A DNA stretch of 64,000 bases from Paenibacillus sp. FSL W8-0186 (GCF_037969765.1 NZ_CP150207.1:2218001-2282000); one strand, 5' to 3'. Shown: positions 35,824-44,924, counted from the first letter of the stretch. The notes: a model not told the origin generated them from the letters alone. Numbers and translations: made by a program.

Positions 35824-36405
35824 TTATTGAATCGTACTTAGGATGATATGCACGTTATTTTTGATATAGTTTTCATCAGGCATAGTTTTGATTACAACAT
35901 TTAATCCAACCAACGACATGGTTAAAAAATGCGAGGTAGCTTCAATATCTAAATCTAATGGAATATCGCCATGTTTTTTTCCATTCAATAGGGCATTTGC
36001 AAACAGGTCGATTACCTTTTCTTGAAATTCACGTCCTTTGGCGGCAATATCCTCATCTAGGGCAGCCAGTTCGGCTATAGAATTAACAAAGAAGCAGCCA
36101 CGTTGAGCAGCCGGGTTCCTTATTGATTCCACAAAGCGAATAAATACGGCCTCAATACCCCGATAACCCGACTTGTTATATTCCAAGATATCATGGAGTT
36201 TGTTTAAATAATTATGTTGATACGCATTTAGCGCCATATCAAACAGCTCGCGCTTACCCCCAAATGCAGCGTACAAACTCGGGCGATTGATTCCCATTTT
36301 ACTGGCTAAATCCGAAATAGTCGTTGCTTCGTATCCATTCTCCCAAAATAACTCCAAAGCATCGTTCAATGCTTTTTTTACATCAAACTCACGGGGGCGT
36401 GCCAT
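35824..36405 (-). CDS. TetR/AcrR family regulator
   Basis: 193 residues. The N-terminal HTH is clear: the helix block ALELFWENGYEATTISDLAS, then KMGINRPSLYAAFGGKRELF. The C-terminal ligand domain resembles the YcdC/TetR_C subgroup. GAGGTGAAG precedes the start. Two matching palindromic sites flank it, one before itself and one before the MBL gene, as expected for an autoregulated repressor controlling both. Confidence 0.88.
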   Translation of the reverse strand: MARPREFDVKKALNDALELFWENGYEATTISDLASKMGINRPSLYAAFGGKRELFDMALNAYQHNYLNKLHDILEYNKSGYRGIEAVFIRFVESIRNPAAQRGCFFVNSIAELAALDEDIAAKGREFQEKVIDLFANALLNGKKHGDIPLDLDIEATSHFLTMSLVGLNVVIKTMPDENYIKNNVHIILSTIQ

Positions 36406-36419
36406 TTCTTCACCTCATT

Positions 36420-36440
36420 TTATACAACTTGGTACACAAT
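36420..36440 (-). promoter_or_regulatory. TetR operator-like site ahead of tetR
   Basis: TTATACAACTTGGTACACAAT at 36420-36440, sharing TACA, TTGGTACA and AATGA with the 35794 site in the same orientation, about 15 bases upstream of the tetR start. Confidence 0.65.
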
Positions 36441-36511
36441 GAGATTAACGCACGGATATCCCATTGTGAATATAATCGAACTTATTTTGTGGCTCTGCTA
36501 ATGAAATGGGT

Positions 36512-36547
36512 AGTGTATAATAATGGAAGATAGTTCGGACAACAAAC
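36512..36547 (+). repeat. Promoter-hairpin element, partial copy E
   Basis: GTGTATAATAATGGAAGATAG (-10 at 36516-36521) and CGGACAACAAAC match the front half of the element, but the hairpin half is absent and a gene begins 17 bases later. Confidence 0.6.
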
Positions 36548-36563
36548 AGATTGGAATGATAGT

Positions 36564-36797
36564 ATGGGTAACATTGATAAACGAAATAGACTTAGTGAAG
36601 AAGTGTTCACCTATAAGATAACTAAAGATAATAAAATTTTTATTTACTGGATGGGGAAGCAAGTTACTATACTTACTGGCAAGGCGAGTGGTAAATTTTT
36701 AAAAGCAATCGAAGGTAAGAATCATCTGGATACTCAGTTAGTCATGGCTAAATTGACCGGAAATTTTAAACGTGGAAATGAGAAAGACGGTAAATAA
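36564..36797 (+). CDS. Small conserved protein of unknown function
   Basis: 77 residues: an N-terminal VFTYKITKDNKIFIYWMGK block and a KASGKFLKAIEGK helix, ending in a basic tail. I have seen this type of short protein in bacilli without an assigned function. There is no strong ribosome site directly ahead of ATG 36564 (ATAGT only), yet it stands just after a partial promoter element. Confidence 0.6.
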   Translation: MGNIDKRNRLSEEVFTYKITKDNKIFIYWMGKQVTILTGKASGKFLKAIEGKNHLDTQLVMAKLTGNFKRGNEKDGK

Positions 36798-36846
36798 ATG
36801 TAGAAACGTAAAAGAAAGAAGAACTGCAGTGGAACGGAGTGTTGAT

Positions 36847-37080
36847 ATGCACTGGAAAAAATATTTTACTCTTTTACCCGTTTTTCTGATAGCTGCAGTA
36901 ATTCTGGCCATTTATTTACCTAGAAACTCAAAACCGTATACGTTTCTTGTGATAGTAGATTCTGGATAACATTCTACGGTTGGATTTACTTCGAAAGCAA
37001 AAATAAACAATGATTGTTACGAGTTAAATAATAAATCAATTAATTGTAGTACAAATATTTATGAACTGATGAAATTATAG
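36847..37080 (+). pseudogene. Short membrane protein with an in-frame stop
   Basis: From ATG 36847 a basic start and one hydrophobic helix (YFTLLPVFLIAAVILAIYL) lead to a TAA at 36967-36969. Reading through it, the same frame continues as HSTVGFTSKAKINNDCYE for ~37 more residues to a TAG at 37078-37080. It is probably a decayed small membrane or secreted protein. No family is recognised. Confidence 0.4.
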
Positions 37081-37121
37081 AATGGAACGACCTAATACCC
37101 AAATATTTATTAGGGGGTGAT

Positions 37122-37498
37122 ATGAATCCTTAGAATAAAGCTGTTTATCTCAATAATTGCACTGGCGATAGCGGGAATGATTGTAATTGTACTGATTTTC
37201 CTCAACCAAAATCACTGAAAAGGCACAATTGGTCATTAGTTATTCCGGACATCTAGTTGGTGGCGGTATTGATTTTGAAAATTCAGTGAAATTCCTCGAA
37301 GTGAATGAGGAACCAATATCCCCCTCAAATTCACCTCAAGAAATTAATCAGACAACACAGACTTCTAATTCACCCATTCATTATGGAGTAAGATTATTAA
37401 ATGATGAAGATGTAGAAACAGTAAAGATCAAGTATAGGTACTGGGGGATTCCATTTGAACGAGATATTCATCTTGATACTTGGCCAGACATGAATTAG
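37122..37498 (+). pseudogene. Decayed membrane-anchored protein with two indels
   Basis: A GGGGG site precedes ATG 37122, but the frame stops four codons in. Removing one C in the first codons yields a start followed by RIKLFISIIALAIAGMIVIV, a signal anchor. A second shift at ~37207 joins this to KITEKAQLVISYSGHLVG and the long open stretch ending at 37498. The second half is a soluble extracellular-type domain with GVRLLNDEDVETVKIKYRY. Two single-base indels break the gene. Confidence 0.5.
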
Positions 37499-37522
37499 TG
37501 TGGCGGAGAGGGGATAAGATCG

Positions 37523-38209
37523 ATGGGTAAAGAATGGGTATCACCCCTTCTTGTGGCCGTACTCCTATTGTTGGCAGCAGGGTGTACGGGGAAACACCAA
37601 CCAGACGAACAATCGCTGGAGAATGGATCTCCAACGAATCAGTATGTGTCCCAGGAAGCGCCTGACGAGGTCGGCGGAGCTGAGGACGAACATACGCCTG
37701 AGCCGGACACACGGGCATCTGACGCGGCGAAGTTATCGGTTGTGGTTGGTGGTGAAGTCAAGTTGGAAACCTCATTGGAGCATGAAATCGCGACGTTCGA
37801 TGGAACAGAGTACACGATCGAACCCTTTGGAGTGACCTTCGCGGTGCGTACAGATATGGGCGAACCAGTGGTAGAGGGCGATAGTATTTTATTTTCGCGT
37901 GATTTATCGGGAATAGCCACAATATCTTATGAAGTGATGGAGAATACCTCATTAAATGAAGCGGTGGCCAGGGAGCTGCAAGATCACGATGGCTCCTTCT
38001 CCGGTGAGTTTATCGATACTACTTCCAAAGGCGAATTGAGGGGCAAACACAATCAATATAAAGAGGATTCTGTCTTTGCCGGTGTTTTTTTCTACGAGTT
38101 CGATCGGCATGTACTCCGGATCAAGTACCAATGTCCGATCGCTGCCGTCGACGCTATGATTCGAATTGTAAATGAAACTGTGGACTCGGTAAGGTGGGAA
38201 GGTAACTAG
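37523..38209 (+). CDS. Predicted lipoprotein
   Basis: 228 residues. The signal segment LLVAVLLLLAAGC contains a standard lipobox, so it should be lipid-anchored on the cell surface. A low-complexity acidic linker (residues ~22-70) is followed by a compact beta-rich domain (VVGGEVKLETSLEHEIA, RDLSGIATISYEVME). GGAGAGGGG precedes ATG 37523. It is not otherwise recognisable. Confidence 0.7.
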   Translation: MGKEWVSPLLVAVLLLLAAGCTGKHQPDEQSLENGSPTNQYVSQEAPDEVGGAEDEHTPEPDTRASDAAKLSVVVGGEVKLETSLEHEIATFDGTEYTIEPFGVTFAVRTDMGEPVVEGDSILFSRDLSGIATISYEVMENTSLNEAVARELQDHDGSFSGEFIDTTSKGELRGKHNQYKEDSVFAGVFFYEFDRHVLRIKYQCPIAAVDAMIRIVNETVDSVRWEGN

Positions 38210-38242
38210 TATAGGCAAAACTCCACTTTCTTGGGGGATAAC

Positions 38243-38680
38243 ATGGAACTAAATCATAAAAATAAACTTAATAAATCTAATAAACCATCGGGCCATGAGC
38301 AGGTATTAGAGTTTCTGGAGAAGCTTGAACATCCATTAAAACAGGAAATCGAGGAAGTTCGAAAAATCATTTTGTCTTCAAATGATCAAATAACAGAGCA
38401 TATTAAATGGAACGCGCCTAGTTTTTGTGTGAATAATCAAGATAGAATCACTTTCAATTTTCATGGGAAAGAAGGATTTCGGTTAGTTTTTCACTGTGGA
38501 TCAAAGAAAACAGATTATGCGGATAAAGATCGGCTTTTACAAGATGATTCAGGACTATTAGAGTGGGCGACCGGGGATAGAGCTACTTTAACTTTTACAT
38601 CGGCAAAAGACGTGGAGGATAAGAGGGGTAAACTAATTGAAGTTGTAACGAAATGGATCGAAGTGACAAAGGATGTTTAA
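38243..38680 (+). CDS. DUF1801 family protein
   Basis: 145 residues from ATG 38243 (GGGGGA upstream). The pattern HPLKQEIEEVRKIILSSNDQI, ITEHIKWNAPSFCVNNQD and TFNFHGKEGFRLVFHCG fits the YdhG/DUF1801 alpha/beta fold, of unknown function. It appears to be a single gene. Confidence 0.78.
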   Translation: MELNHKNKLNKSNKPSGHEQVLEFLEKLEHPLKQEIEEVRKIILSSNDQITEHIKWNAPSFCVNNQDRITFNFHGKEGFRLVFHCGSKKTDYADKDRLLQDDSGLLEWATGDRATLTFTSAKDVEDKRGKLIEVVTKWIEVTKDV

Positions 38681-38754
38681 CAAGCATTTCGTTGAAAGCA
38701 AAGCGGCAAAACTTTGTGAAATAGATATTAGACATAGAGGGAGGTGCTTATGCA

Positions 38755-39366
38755 ATGACCAATCAAAGTGGGGTGCGCATTTTCGACCGACAGGCCAAAT
38801 CGTATGAAAGGCGGCGAAGGAAACTACAAATGGCAGGCGAACGAAGCCGACTATTGAGACATGCCGCAGGCAAGGTCTTGGAAATATCGGTCGGGGCTGG
38901 TAACAATTTTCCGTTCTACCCCAAAGGCGTTCATGTGACGGCGGTCGATTTCAGCCCTAAGATGATTGAAAAGGCGAAAGAGGCCGCGGCAGAATACGGC
39001 ATGGATTGTGAGTTGCTGGTGTCCGATGTGGAGAGGCTGGAATTCCCAGAGAGCTCTTTTGATACCGTCGTATCCACGTTGTCGTTATGCGCATACCAGA
39101 ATCCAGAAGTGGTTTTAGACAAAATGAAGGCATGGGTAAAAGACAGAGGGAATATTCTATTATTCGAACACGGTATAAGTACGAATCCGACCTACGCATG
39201 GTTACAGAACCGATTTGATGGACTATCTGTAAAATTAGTCGGCTGCCATCAAAATAGGGACATTCTGCAAATGGTAGAAGATGCAGGAATTGAGATCGAA
39301 CACTTGGAACGAATGATGATAAATTCAGTGGTGCTTATTCGGGGAACAGTTCGAAAAGGTTTGTAA
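38755..39366 (+). CDS. Class I SAM-dependent methyltransferase
   Basis: 203 residues after GGGAGGTGC. The SAM-binding motif I is VLEISVGAGNNFPFY, the acidic loop is VTAVDFSPKMIEKAK, and motif II/III follow in SDVERLEFPESSFDTVV. The LSLCAYQNPEVVLDKM stretch matches small UbiE/phospholipid-type methyltransferases. The substrate is unknown. Confidence 0.87.
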   Translation: MTNQSGVRIFDRQAKSYERRRRKLQMAGERSRLLRHAAGKVLEISVGAGNNFPFYPKGVHVTAVDFSPKMIEKAKEAAAEYGMDCELLVSDVERLEFPESSFDTVVSTLSLCAYQNPEVVLDKMKAWVKDRGNILLFEHGISTNPTYAWLQNRFDGLSVKLVGCHQNRDILQMVEDAGIEIEHLERMMINSVVLIRGTVRKGL

Positions 39367-39423
39367 AAAATCCTATATTGGAGCCCAAAGGGAGGAGTAA
39401 ATATTAAAATTAACTGGAGACTA

Positions 39424-40002
39424 ATGATTTTAGTTGTTTTTATTTTTAGCTTGGTTATTTTTGGTTACAAAGAATATCAGAAAAATATTAAATATGAAAA
39501 ATATCTCTCTCAAGAGCTGTTCAATAGTTATAGTGAATTAATAGGTAATATATTCACTACTAAAGAAGTTTTAACCTCTCTATTAACTAGTCAAGCAGAT
39601 TTCAATACAAAAACAGTTCTAGCGGATCTTTTGCAACGTACATCAATGTTAACACAGGAATTGGATTATTATATTAGCACCTTTAAAACAAAAGATGATG
39701 AGGAATTAAAGAATAAAAGTTCATTAGTAACCAGTAACTTTGCATATTTCTTTCAACAAAATGACGCTAATACGCCTTCAGATGAAGACATAGACAAAAT
39801 GATCAGTCTCAATGAAATGATTGAAACATGGATTGACGTTATTATTAATGAATATCCTGGGATAACAAATGAAAATAAATATGAGATCCTTTATGAGGAA
39901 AATAAAGGGGGCGATATTTTCATCAGGAATCATAAATGGAAGAGCATAATAACCGGTCTAGATAGAGTTTCAAGAAACTATGAGGGTGTATCTCAAAACT
40001 AG
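39424..40002 (+). CDS. Membrane-anchored protein of unknown function
   Basis: 192 residues from ATG 39424. A single N-terminal helix (MILVVFIFSLVIFGY) is followed by a soluble, mainly helical part with two long helix pairs. The only good ribosome site, GGAGGAG at 39391, points to ATT 39403 in the same frame, which would add IKINWRL with its two basic residues before the helix; this is a better membrane-anchor start. I recognise no family. Confidence 0.55.
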   Translation: MILVVFIFSLVIFGYKEYQKNIKYEKYLSQELFNSYSELIGNIFTTKEVLTSLLTSQADFNTKTVLADLLQRTSMLTQELDYYISTFKTKDDEELKNKSSLVTSNFAYFFQQNDANTPSDEDIDKMISLNEMIETWIDVIINEYPGITNENKYEILYEENKGGDIFIRNHKWKSIITGLDRVSRNYEGVSQN

Positions 40003-40021
40003 GTAAATGGCAGGTGCAAAA

Positions 40022-40387
40022 ATGATCTATCGGAGAAAGACATATATCGTGGATTCTTCATTCGTGGAGGAGTTCAATGCATTATTTAACGACATTCTCT
40101 TACCATCTCAGTTGAAATATGGAGCTAGACTAATCGGCAGATGGCATCTTGAAGTGGATGTGAACACAAGTGAGATTTTTGCCCTCTGGGAATATGATTC
40201 TTTTAAGCAGTACGAAGAGATTGAAACAAAGATTAAAGCGGATGAAGAACATGTACAAAGAGTTCAGAATCGTTTTGATCAGATTGGCAGAGAGCGTTTT
40301 AAGGAGGTACTAAAACAAGAAATCAAACAGGAATTTATAACATCAACTGTAGATCGAGACAAAACGATATTAAAGCCGAGAGTCTAA
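40022..40387 (+). CDS. NIPSNAP family protein
   Basis: 121 residues from ATG 40022 (GGCAGG upstream; 40007 is an alternative). A ferredoxin-like alpha/beta barrel domain: YRRKTYIVDSSFVEEFNALF, then RLIGRWHLEVDVNTSEIFAL, and WEYDSFKQYEEIETKI. Such proteins are of unknown biochemical role. Confidence 0.75.
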   Translation: MIYRRKTYIVDSSFVEEFNALFNDILLPSQLKYGARLIGRWHLEVDVNTSEIFALWEYDSFKQYEEIETKIKADEEHVQRVQNRFDQIGRERFKEVLKQEIKQEFITSTVDRDKTILKPRV

Positions 40388-40415
40388 CCATTTTAAGAGA
40401 GCAGGTGATGGAAGG

Positions 40416-40859
40416 TTGGTTTTAATCCGTAAATATAAATCAGGTGACCTAGAGGCGGTAACTAATTTGATGACTGATTTAGGTTATCCAACAGATGTGG
40501 ACAGCATGAAGCAGAGAATGAAACTGATCGAGAATAATCCGGGGTATTTTACTTTCGTGGCAATTCAAGATCATGAAGTCGTTGGTATGATAGGTACTCG
40601 CTTAGTACACTACTACGAGGGGGATGGAGTTACAGTACAAATCTCCATTATAGTTGTTAGGGAGGATCTTCAAGGGAAAGGAATAGGAAAGGAACTACTT
40701 GCATTTATAGAGAATTGGGCTAAGGAGAAGGGGGCAAATAGCCTTTATTTGTCCAGCGGTATCAAACCAGAACGGATTAAAGCACACGAATTTTATAAGA
40801 AAAATGGTTTTGATATAAATGGATATCGATTTGTTAAGAGGTTTGAAATGGTTCAATAA
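40416..40859 (+). CDS. GNAT family N-acetyltransferase
   Basis: 147 residues from TTG 40416 (AGGTGATGG just upstream). The acetyl-CoA-binding motif A is VREDLQGKGIGKELLAFIE, and the C-terminal AHEFYKKNGFDINGYRFVK is typical. The acceptor is unknown. It is one of five GNATs in this accessory stretch. Confidence 0.87.
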   Translation: MVLIRKYKSGDLEAVTNLMTDLGYPTDVDSMKQRMKLIENNPGYFTFVAIQDHEVVGMIGTRLVHYYEGDGVTVQISIIVVREDLQGKGIGKELLAFIENWAKEKGANSLYLSSGIKPERIKAHEFYKKNGFDINGYRFVKRFEMVQ

Positions 40860-40873
40860 TTAGGAGGCAAACT

Positions 40874-41239
40874 ATGATACTCAAATTTCATCATGCACAG
40901 ATTACAATTCCAAAGGGCCAAGAAGAAAAGGCGCGGAAGTTCTATTGTGGAGTTTTACAGCTGAAAGAAATACAAAAACCAGAAAGTTTGCTTGACAGAG
41001 GCGGATTTTGGGTTGAAGTTGGCGACCAGCAGTTGCATATTGGTACTGAAGCAGGAGTGGATCGTTTATTAACAAAAGCTCATCTCGCCTACGAAGTAGA
41101 AGATATCAAGCTAATGGAAACCCGGCTAAAAGAAAATGGAATTGAAACACTAAAGTCAATACCTATTCCAGGGTTTGAAAGATTTGAATTTAGAGATCCA
41201 TTTGGAAACAGAGTAGAATGTATAAAGCCAGTAAAATAG
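40874..41239 (+). CDS. VOC family protein (glyoxalase/bleomycin-resistance fold)
   Basis: 121 residues, with an AGGAGGC site. The start FHHAQITIPKGQEEKARKF and the end FEFRDPFGNRVECIK are the classic VOC motifs carrying the metal-binding His and Glu. It may bind a drug or catalyse an isomerisation or dioxygenation. It lies 14 bases after the GNAT gene, so the two are likely co-transcribed. Confidence 0.85.
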   Translation: MILKFHHAQITIPKGQEEKARKFYCGVLQLKEIQKPESLLDRGGFWVEVGDQQLHIGTEAGVDRLLTKAHLAYEVEDIKLMETRLKENGIETLKSIPIPGFERFEFRDPFGNRVECIKPVK

Positions 41240-41391
41240 AAATTTCAGCTGGAGCACAAATATCCCTAAGATAATTGGGGTAAAATGGTTTAATTGTAAG
41301 ATATTATTTGCCATTCTGATCATTTATACTAGAGACACCTGGCAAAAAGCGGCTTTCATGATGAAAAGGTAGCAGCAGCAATCTTTTTATT

Positions 41392-41405
41392 TGAAAGCGC
41401 TTTTT
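41392..41405 (+). promoter_or_regulatory. cre-like site upstream of the CE4 gene
   Basis: TGAAAGCGCTTTTT matches the CcpA cre consensus TGNAANCGNTNNCA except for the last two bases, 121 bases ahead of the CE4 start. It is weaker than the 42782 site. Confidence 0.4.
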
Positions 41406-41525
41406 TGTTGGGATACTGAAATCACAAGGAGATGAGGCCAAATCTCTAATTTCATAGAGAGAGTTGCAGCGATCAGGAGTGAAGGGAGTGACTATACTCG
41501 TATTTAATGATGAGGAGGTACTATT

Positions 41526-42593
41526 ATGTTCAAAGCAAAACTAGTTAAAGGGGCGCTAGCACTTGCGCTCTTCGGTTCATTGTTCTCTCTTCCGATGATG
41601 CCCGCTGTCAATGCTGCCGATGCCAACTGCCCGAATGGCTACGTTGGCCTGACGTTCGACGATGGCCCTAATCCCGGTAATACGACAAACCTGCTTAATG
41701 CACTGAAGCAGTCTGGTCTGCGTGCAACGATGTTCAATACGGGACAAAACGCACAGAACTACCCGTCTTTGGTGCGGGACCAAGTGAGCGCAGGCATGTG
41801 GGTTGGCAACCACTCTTATACACATCCGCATATGACTACTCTAAGCAGTTCGCAGATGTCTTCGGAAATTACGCGGACACAGCAGGCGATCCAGTCGGCT
41901 ACTGGGTCTGCGCCGAAGCTGTTCCGTCCGCCGTACGGCGAGACCAATGCCACTTTGAAGTCTATCTTGTCCCAGAACGGTCTTACCGAAGTGCTCTGGA
42001 ATGTTGACTCCCAGGATTGGAACGGCGCCAGCACCGCCCAAATCGTAGCCGCAGCAGGCAGACTGCAAAACGGTGATGTGATCCTGATGCATGACCAGTA
42101 CCAAGCAACGCTCCAAGCGATCCCGCAGATTGCGCAAAATCTCAAGAACCGTGGCCTTTGCTCCGGGATGATCTCCCCGAGCACCGGCCGGGCAGTTGCC
42201 CCTGACGGCGGGGGCACGACTCCTCCTGTCACAGGTACAAAAATAGAAGCCGAGAGTATGACCAAAAGCGGACAGTATACCGGAAATATCAGCTCGCCAT
42301 TCAATGGAGTCGCTCTATACGCCAACAACGATTCGGTGAAGTTCACACACAATTTCACGACCGGCACTCATAATTTTTCACTCCGCGGGGCTTCGAACAA
42401 CTCCAACATGGCCAGAGTCGATTTAAAAATCGGCGGGCAAACGAAAGGGACCTTCTATTTCGGCGGGAGCAGTCCTGCGGTCTATACCTTAAACAATGTT
42501 AGCCATGGAATAGGTAACCAAGTGGTTGAGCTCGTGGTTACAGCCGATAACGGAACCTGGGATGCATACCTGGATTATCTGGAGATCCAATAA
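41526..42593 (+). CDS. Secreted polysaccharide deacetylase (CE4) with CBM36
   Basis: 355 residues. A Sec signal peptide ends near residue 30 (VNAADA). The NodB/CE4 domain follows: TFDDGPNP with Asp45/46, HSYTH with His96/100, RPPYGETN, and the late motif DVILMHD. A linker rich in Gly and Pro leads to a C-terminal ~118-residue carbohydrate-binding module of CBM36 type ([18 protein letters not shown]). Given the neighbouring GH11 xylanase with the same module, it is most likely an acetylxylan esterase. Confidence 0.87.
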   Translation: MFKAKLVKGALALALFGSLFSLPMMPAVNAADANCPNGYVGLTFDDGPNPGNTTNLLNALKQSGLRATMFNTGQNAQNYPSLVRDQVSAGMWVGNHSYTHPHMTTLSSSQMSSEITRTQQAIQSATGSAPKLFRPPYGETNATLKSILSQNGLTEVLWNVDSQDWNGASTAQIVAAAGRLQNGDVILMHDQYQATLQAIPQIAQNLKNRGLCSGMISPSTGRAVAPDGGGTTPPVTGTKIEAESMTKSGQYTGNISSPFNGVALYANNDSVKFTHNFTTGTHNFSLRGASNNSNMARVDLKIGGQTKGTFYFGGSSPAVYTLNNVSHGIGNQVVELVVTADNGTWDAYLDYLEIQ

Positions 42594-42645
42594 CACTCTG
42601 AAGCACACAATCATTATTTTAAATTGAATAGAGGTTTCGCTTGGT

Positions 42646-42677
42646 ACATCCCGGTTGGATCCTTCCAACCGGGATGT
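42646..42677 (+). terminator. Hairpin after the CE4 gene
   Basis: ACATCCCGGTTGG and CCAACCGGGATGT form a 13-base perfect stem around six bases; the following bases are CATGTG rather than a T run. The rest of this ~300-base gap carries the cre site at 42782 and no gene. Confidence 0.65.
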
Positions 42678-42781
42678 CATGTGTATATGAATGAGATTTG
42701 TGGGTAAAAACTAAAGTTTTGACGATAGAAGCTTTATTTTATTACAAGAAAAAGGAAGGAGTCCTCTGTTAAAATAATAAA

Positions 42782-42795
42782 TGCAAACGCTTTCA
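42782..42795 (+). promoter_or_regulatory. cre site upstream of the xylanase gene
   Basis: TGCAAACGCTTTCA fits the CcpA consensus TGNAANCGNTNNCA at every defined position, 100 bases before the xylanase start. It implies carbon catabolite repression. Confidence 0.7.
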
Positions 42796-42894
42796 ATCCC
42801 ATTATTGGAAGGAAGTGATAAATGAGATTTGCTAGGGTCTGCACAGCATCATAGGATGACGAGATGCAGTTTAAACCAAAAGGGAGGAATTACG

Positions 42895-43965
42895 ATGAAA
42901 CAAAGAAAAATGAAGTTGATTGCCGCTTTGTTGCTCTGCTTCACGTTAACATTACCCGGAGCAGTAAGTGCGCAAACAGTTACCAGCAATTCGATGGGCA
43001 CCCATGGCGGTTACGACTATGAATACTGGAAGGATAGCGGAAACGGAACGATGGTGCTCGGCAATGGAGGCACGTTCAGTGCGGAGTGGAGCAACATCAA
43101 TAATATTTTATTCCGAAAAGGCAAGAGGTTTAATGAAACGCAAACGCATCAGCAGATTGGAAATATCTCGATAACCTATGGGGCAACTTATCAGCCAAAC
43201 GGCAACTCATATTTAACGGTCTATGGCTGGACGGTTGATCCGCTCGTAGAATATTATATCGTTGATAGCTGGGGCAGCTGGCGTCCGCCTGGAGCTTCGC
43301 CAAAGGGCACTGTTACTGTTGACGGGGGAACTTATGACATATATGAGACGACTCGAGTAAACCAGCCATCCATTAAAGGCACGGCTACTTTCAAGCAGTA
43401 TTGGAGTGTGCGGACGTCTAAGCGCACAAGCGGGACCATCTCGGTAAGCGAACACTTTAAAGCTTGGGAAAGATTAGGCATGACCATGGGTAAGATGTAT
43501 GAAGTTGCTCTTACCGTAGAGGGCTATCAAAGTAGTGGAAGCGCTAATGTGTACAGCCACACATTGACCATTGGCGGCGGGGGAACAACGCCTCAGCCAG
43601 GTACAGGTTCGAAGATCGAGGCCGAGAGTATGACCAAAAGCGGACAGTACACCGGGAATATCAACTCGCCGTTCAACGGAGTGGCTCTATACGCCAACGG
43701 TGATTCCGTGAAATTTAACCATAATTTCACGACTGGCACGAATAATTTCTCACTTCGCGGTGCCTCGAACAATTCCAATATGGCTAGAGTTGATTTGAAA
43801 ATCGGCGGACAAACGAAGGGAACCTTCTACTACGGTGGAAGCAGTCCTGCGGTGTATACTCTGAATAATGTCAGCCATGGAACCGGAAATCAAGAGGTTG
43901 AGCTTGTAGTTACAGCCGATAACGGAACATGGGATGCTTTCCTCGATTATTTGGAAATCAATTAA
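42895..43965 (+). CDS. Endo-1,4-beta-xylanase (GH11) with CBM36
   Basis: 356 residues from ATG 42895 (GGGAGG site; the ORF extends upstream without one). A signal peptide ends near residue 27. The GH11 jelly roll keeps both catalytic Glu: one in [14 protein letters not shown], the other in [18 protein letters not shown] and [18 protein letters not shown] are typical of the family. After a Pro/Thr linker, a CBM36 domain nearly identical to that of the upstream esterase closes the protein. Both enzymes act outside the cell on xylan. Confidence 0.93.
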   Translation: MKQRKMKLIAALLLCFTLTLPGAVSAQTVTSNSMGTHGGYDYEYWKDSGNGTMVLGNGGTFSAEWSNINNILFRKGKRFNETQTHQQIGNISITYGATYQPNGNSYLTVYGWTVDPLVEYYIVDSWGSWRPPGASPKGTVTVDGGTYDIYETTRVNQPSIKGTATFKQYWSVRTSKRTSGTISVSEHFKAWERLGMTMGKMYEVALTVEGYQSSGSANVYSHTLTIGGGGTTPQPGTGSKIEAESMTKSGQYTGNINSPFNGVALYANGDSVKFNHNFTTGTNNFSLRGASNNSNMARVDLKIGGQTKGTFYYGGSSPAVYTLNNVSHGTGNQEVELVVTADNGTWDAFLDYLEIN

Positions 43966-43996
43966 ATATGGGAAGCTGTAAATGACCGTCTCTCAA

Positions 43997-44032
43997 CAAA
44001 ATCCCGGTGGGTTTTTCCTGCCGGGATTTTTG
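43997..44032 (+). terminator. Rho-independent terminator after the xylanase
   Basis: AAAATCCCGG(T)GGG pairs with CC(T)GCCGGGATTTTT around TTTTT; the stem leads into a T run. Confidence 0.85.
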
Positions 44033-44191
44033 GGCTTCCCCTAATTTCTTTTACATAGAAAAACATCAGATCGTCTGGTAAAGTAAGAATATAGTGAAAA
44101 TAATTCCAGTGTTGCTAAAACTATCAATTCAAAGTGTTGGCAGTTGGAGCGTAACTGAAAAATTATGGCTCATAGTAAGGAGATCATTTTA

Positions 44192-44422
44192 ATGAAAAGA
44201 AAAGTACTATCCATTGCAGTATTTTCCTTGAGTTTTCTTTCGCTAATTATTTCATTAAAGCTATTTTGGAATATGGGCATTTTTGTAGATGAGTATGGGT
44301 TGAGTCCTAGTATTGTGAATGGCGGCGACTTTTGGCTTTTAATGGATTGGCTAAGATTATTATTATTGTTTCTCTTATGCATTATTTCTGGTGTGAAATT
44401 ATTTAATAATGATAAAAAGTAA
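44192..44422 (+). CDS. Small membrane protein
   Basis: 76 residues from ATG 44192 (AAGGAG at 44177). Two hydrophobic helices, about residues 5-25 and 48-70, flank a polar loop of about 22 residues (MGIFVDEYGLSPSI). The basic N-terminus suggests N-in topology. No family is recognised. It stands 15 bases before the GNAT start and could be its partner. Confidence 0.6.
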   Translation: MKRKVLSIAVFSLSFLSLIISLKLFWNMGIFVDEYGLSPSIVNGGDFWLLMDWLRLLLLFLLCIISGVKLFNNDKK

Positions 44423-44437
44423 GTGAGGATGGGAACT

Positions 44438-44902
44438 ATGAGTTCAAAGTACGATGTCTATCAGGCAACGATTAAAGATTTAGATGAATTATCAAATCTG
44501 TTTAATGAATATCGCATATTTTACGGACAGCAGTCCAATTTGGAGTGCGCACATCAATTTTTATTTGAACGTTTTGAACATCGGGAATCTATCATTTTTG
44601 TAGTAAAAGATATAAGCAAAGATATGATAAGTGGATTTGCACAATTATATCCTGTTTTTTCGTCTATTTCATTGGAAAGATCTCTAATATTAAACGACTT
44701 ATTTGTGCTCAGAGAATATAGGAAGCAGGGATTAGGACAACTACTGTTAGAAGAAGCAAGAAGATACGCCGTACAAATAAAAGCAAAAGGAATAGAACTG
44801 TCGACAGCGGTTAATAACTTACAAGCTCAGCGACTATATGAAAGAAACGGATATATGAAAGACCAGGATTTTTATCATTATTTTTTAAGTACCAAAGAAT
44901 AA
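44438..44902 (+). CDS. GNAT family N-acetyltransferase
   Basis: 154 residues from ATG 44438 (GAGGATGGG ahead; two earlier in-frame starts exist). Motif A is VLREYRKQGLGQLLLEEAR, with AQRLYERNGYMKDQDFYHYF at the C-terminus. It is preceded by a membrane protein and followed by a P-loop kinase-like gene 22 bases later. The substrate is unknown. Confidence 0.87.
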   Translation: MSSKYDVYQATIKDLDELSNLFNEYRIFYGQQSNLECAHQFLFERFEHRESIIFVVKDISKDMISGFAQLYPVFSSISLERSLILNDLFVLREYRKQGLGQLLLEEARRYAVQIKAKGIELSTAVNNLQAQRLYERNGYMKDQDFYHYFLSTKE

Positions 44903-44924
44903 TTAACAAGAAGGGGGAACTATA

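Noticed and set aside
41816..42367. A 183-residue minus-strand ORF in the CE4 gene
   Set aside because: It lies opposite the intact NodB motifs and has no recognisable domain.
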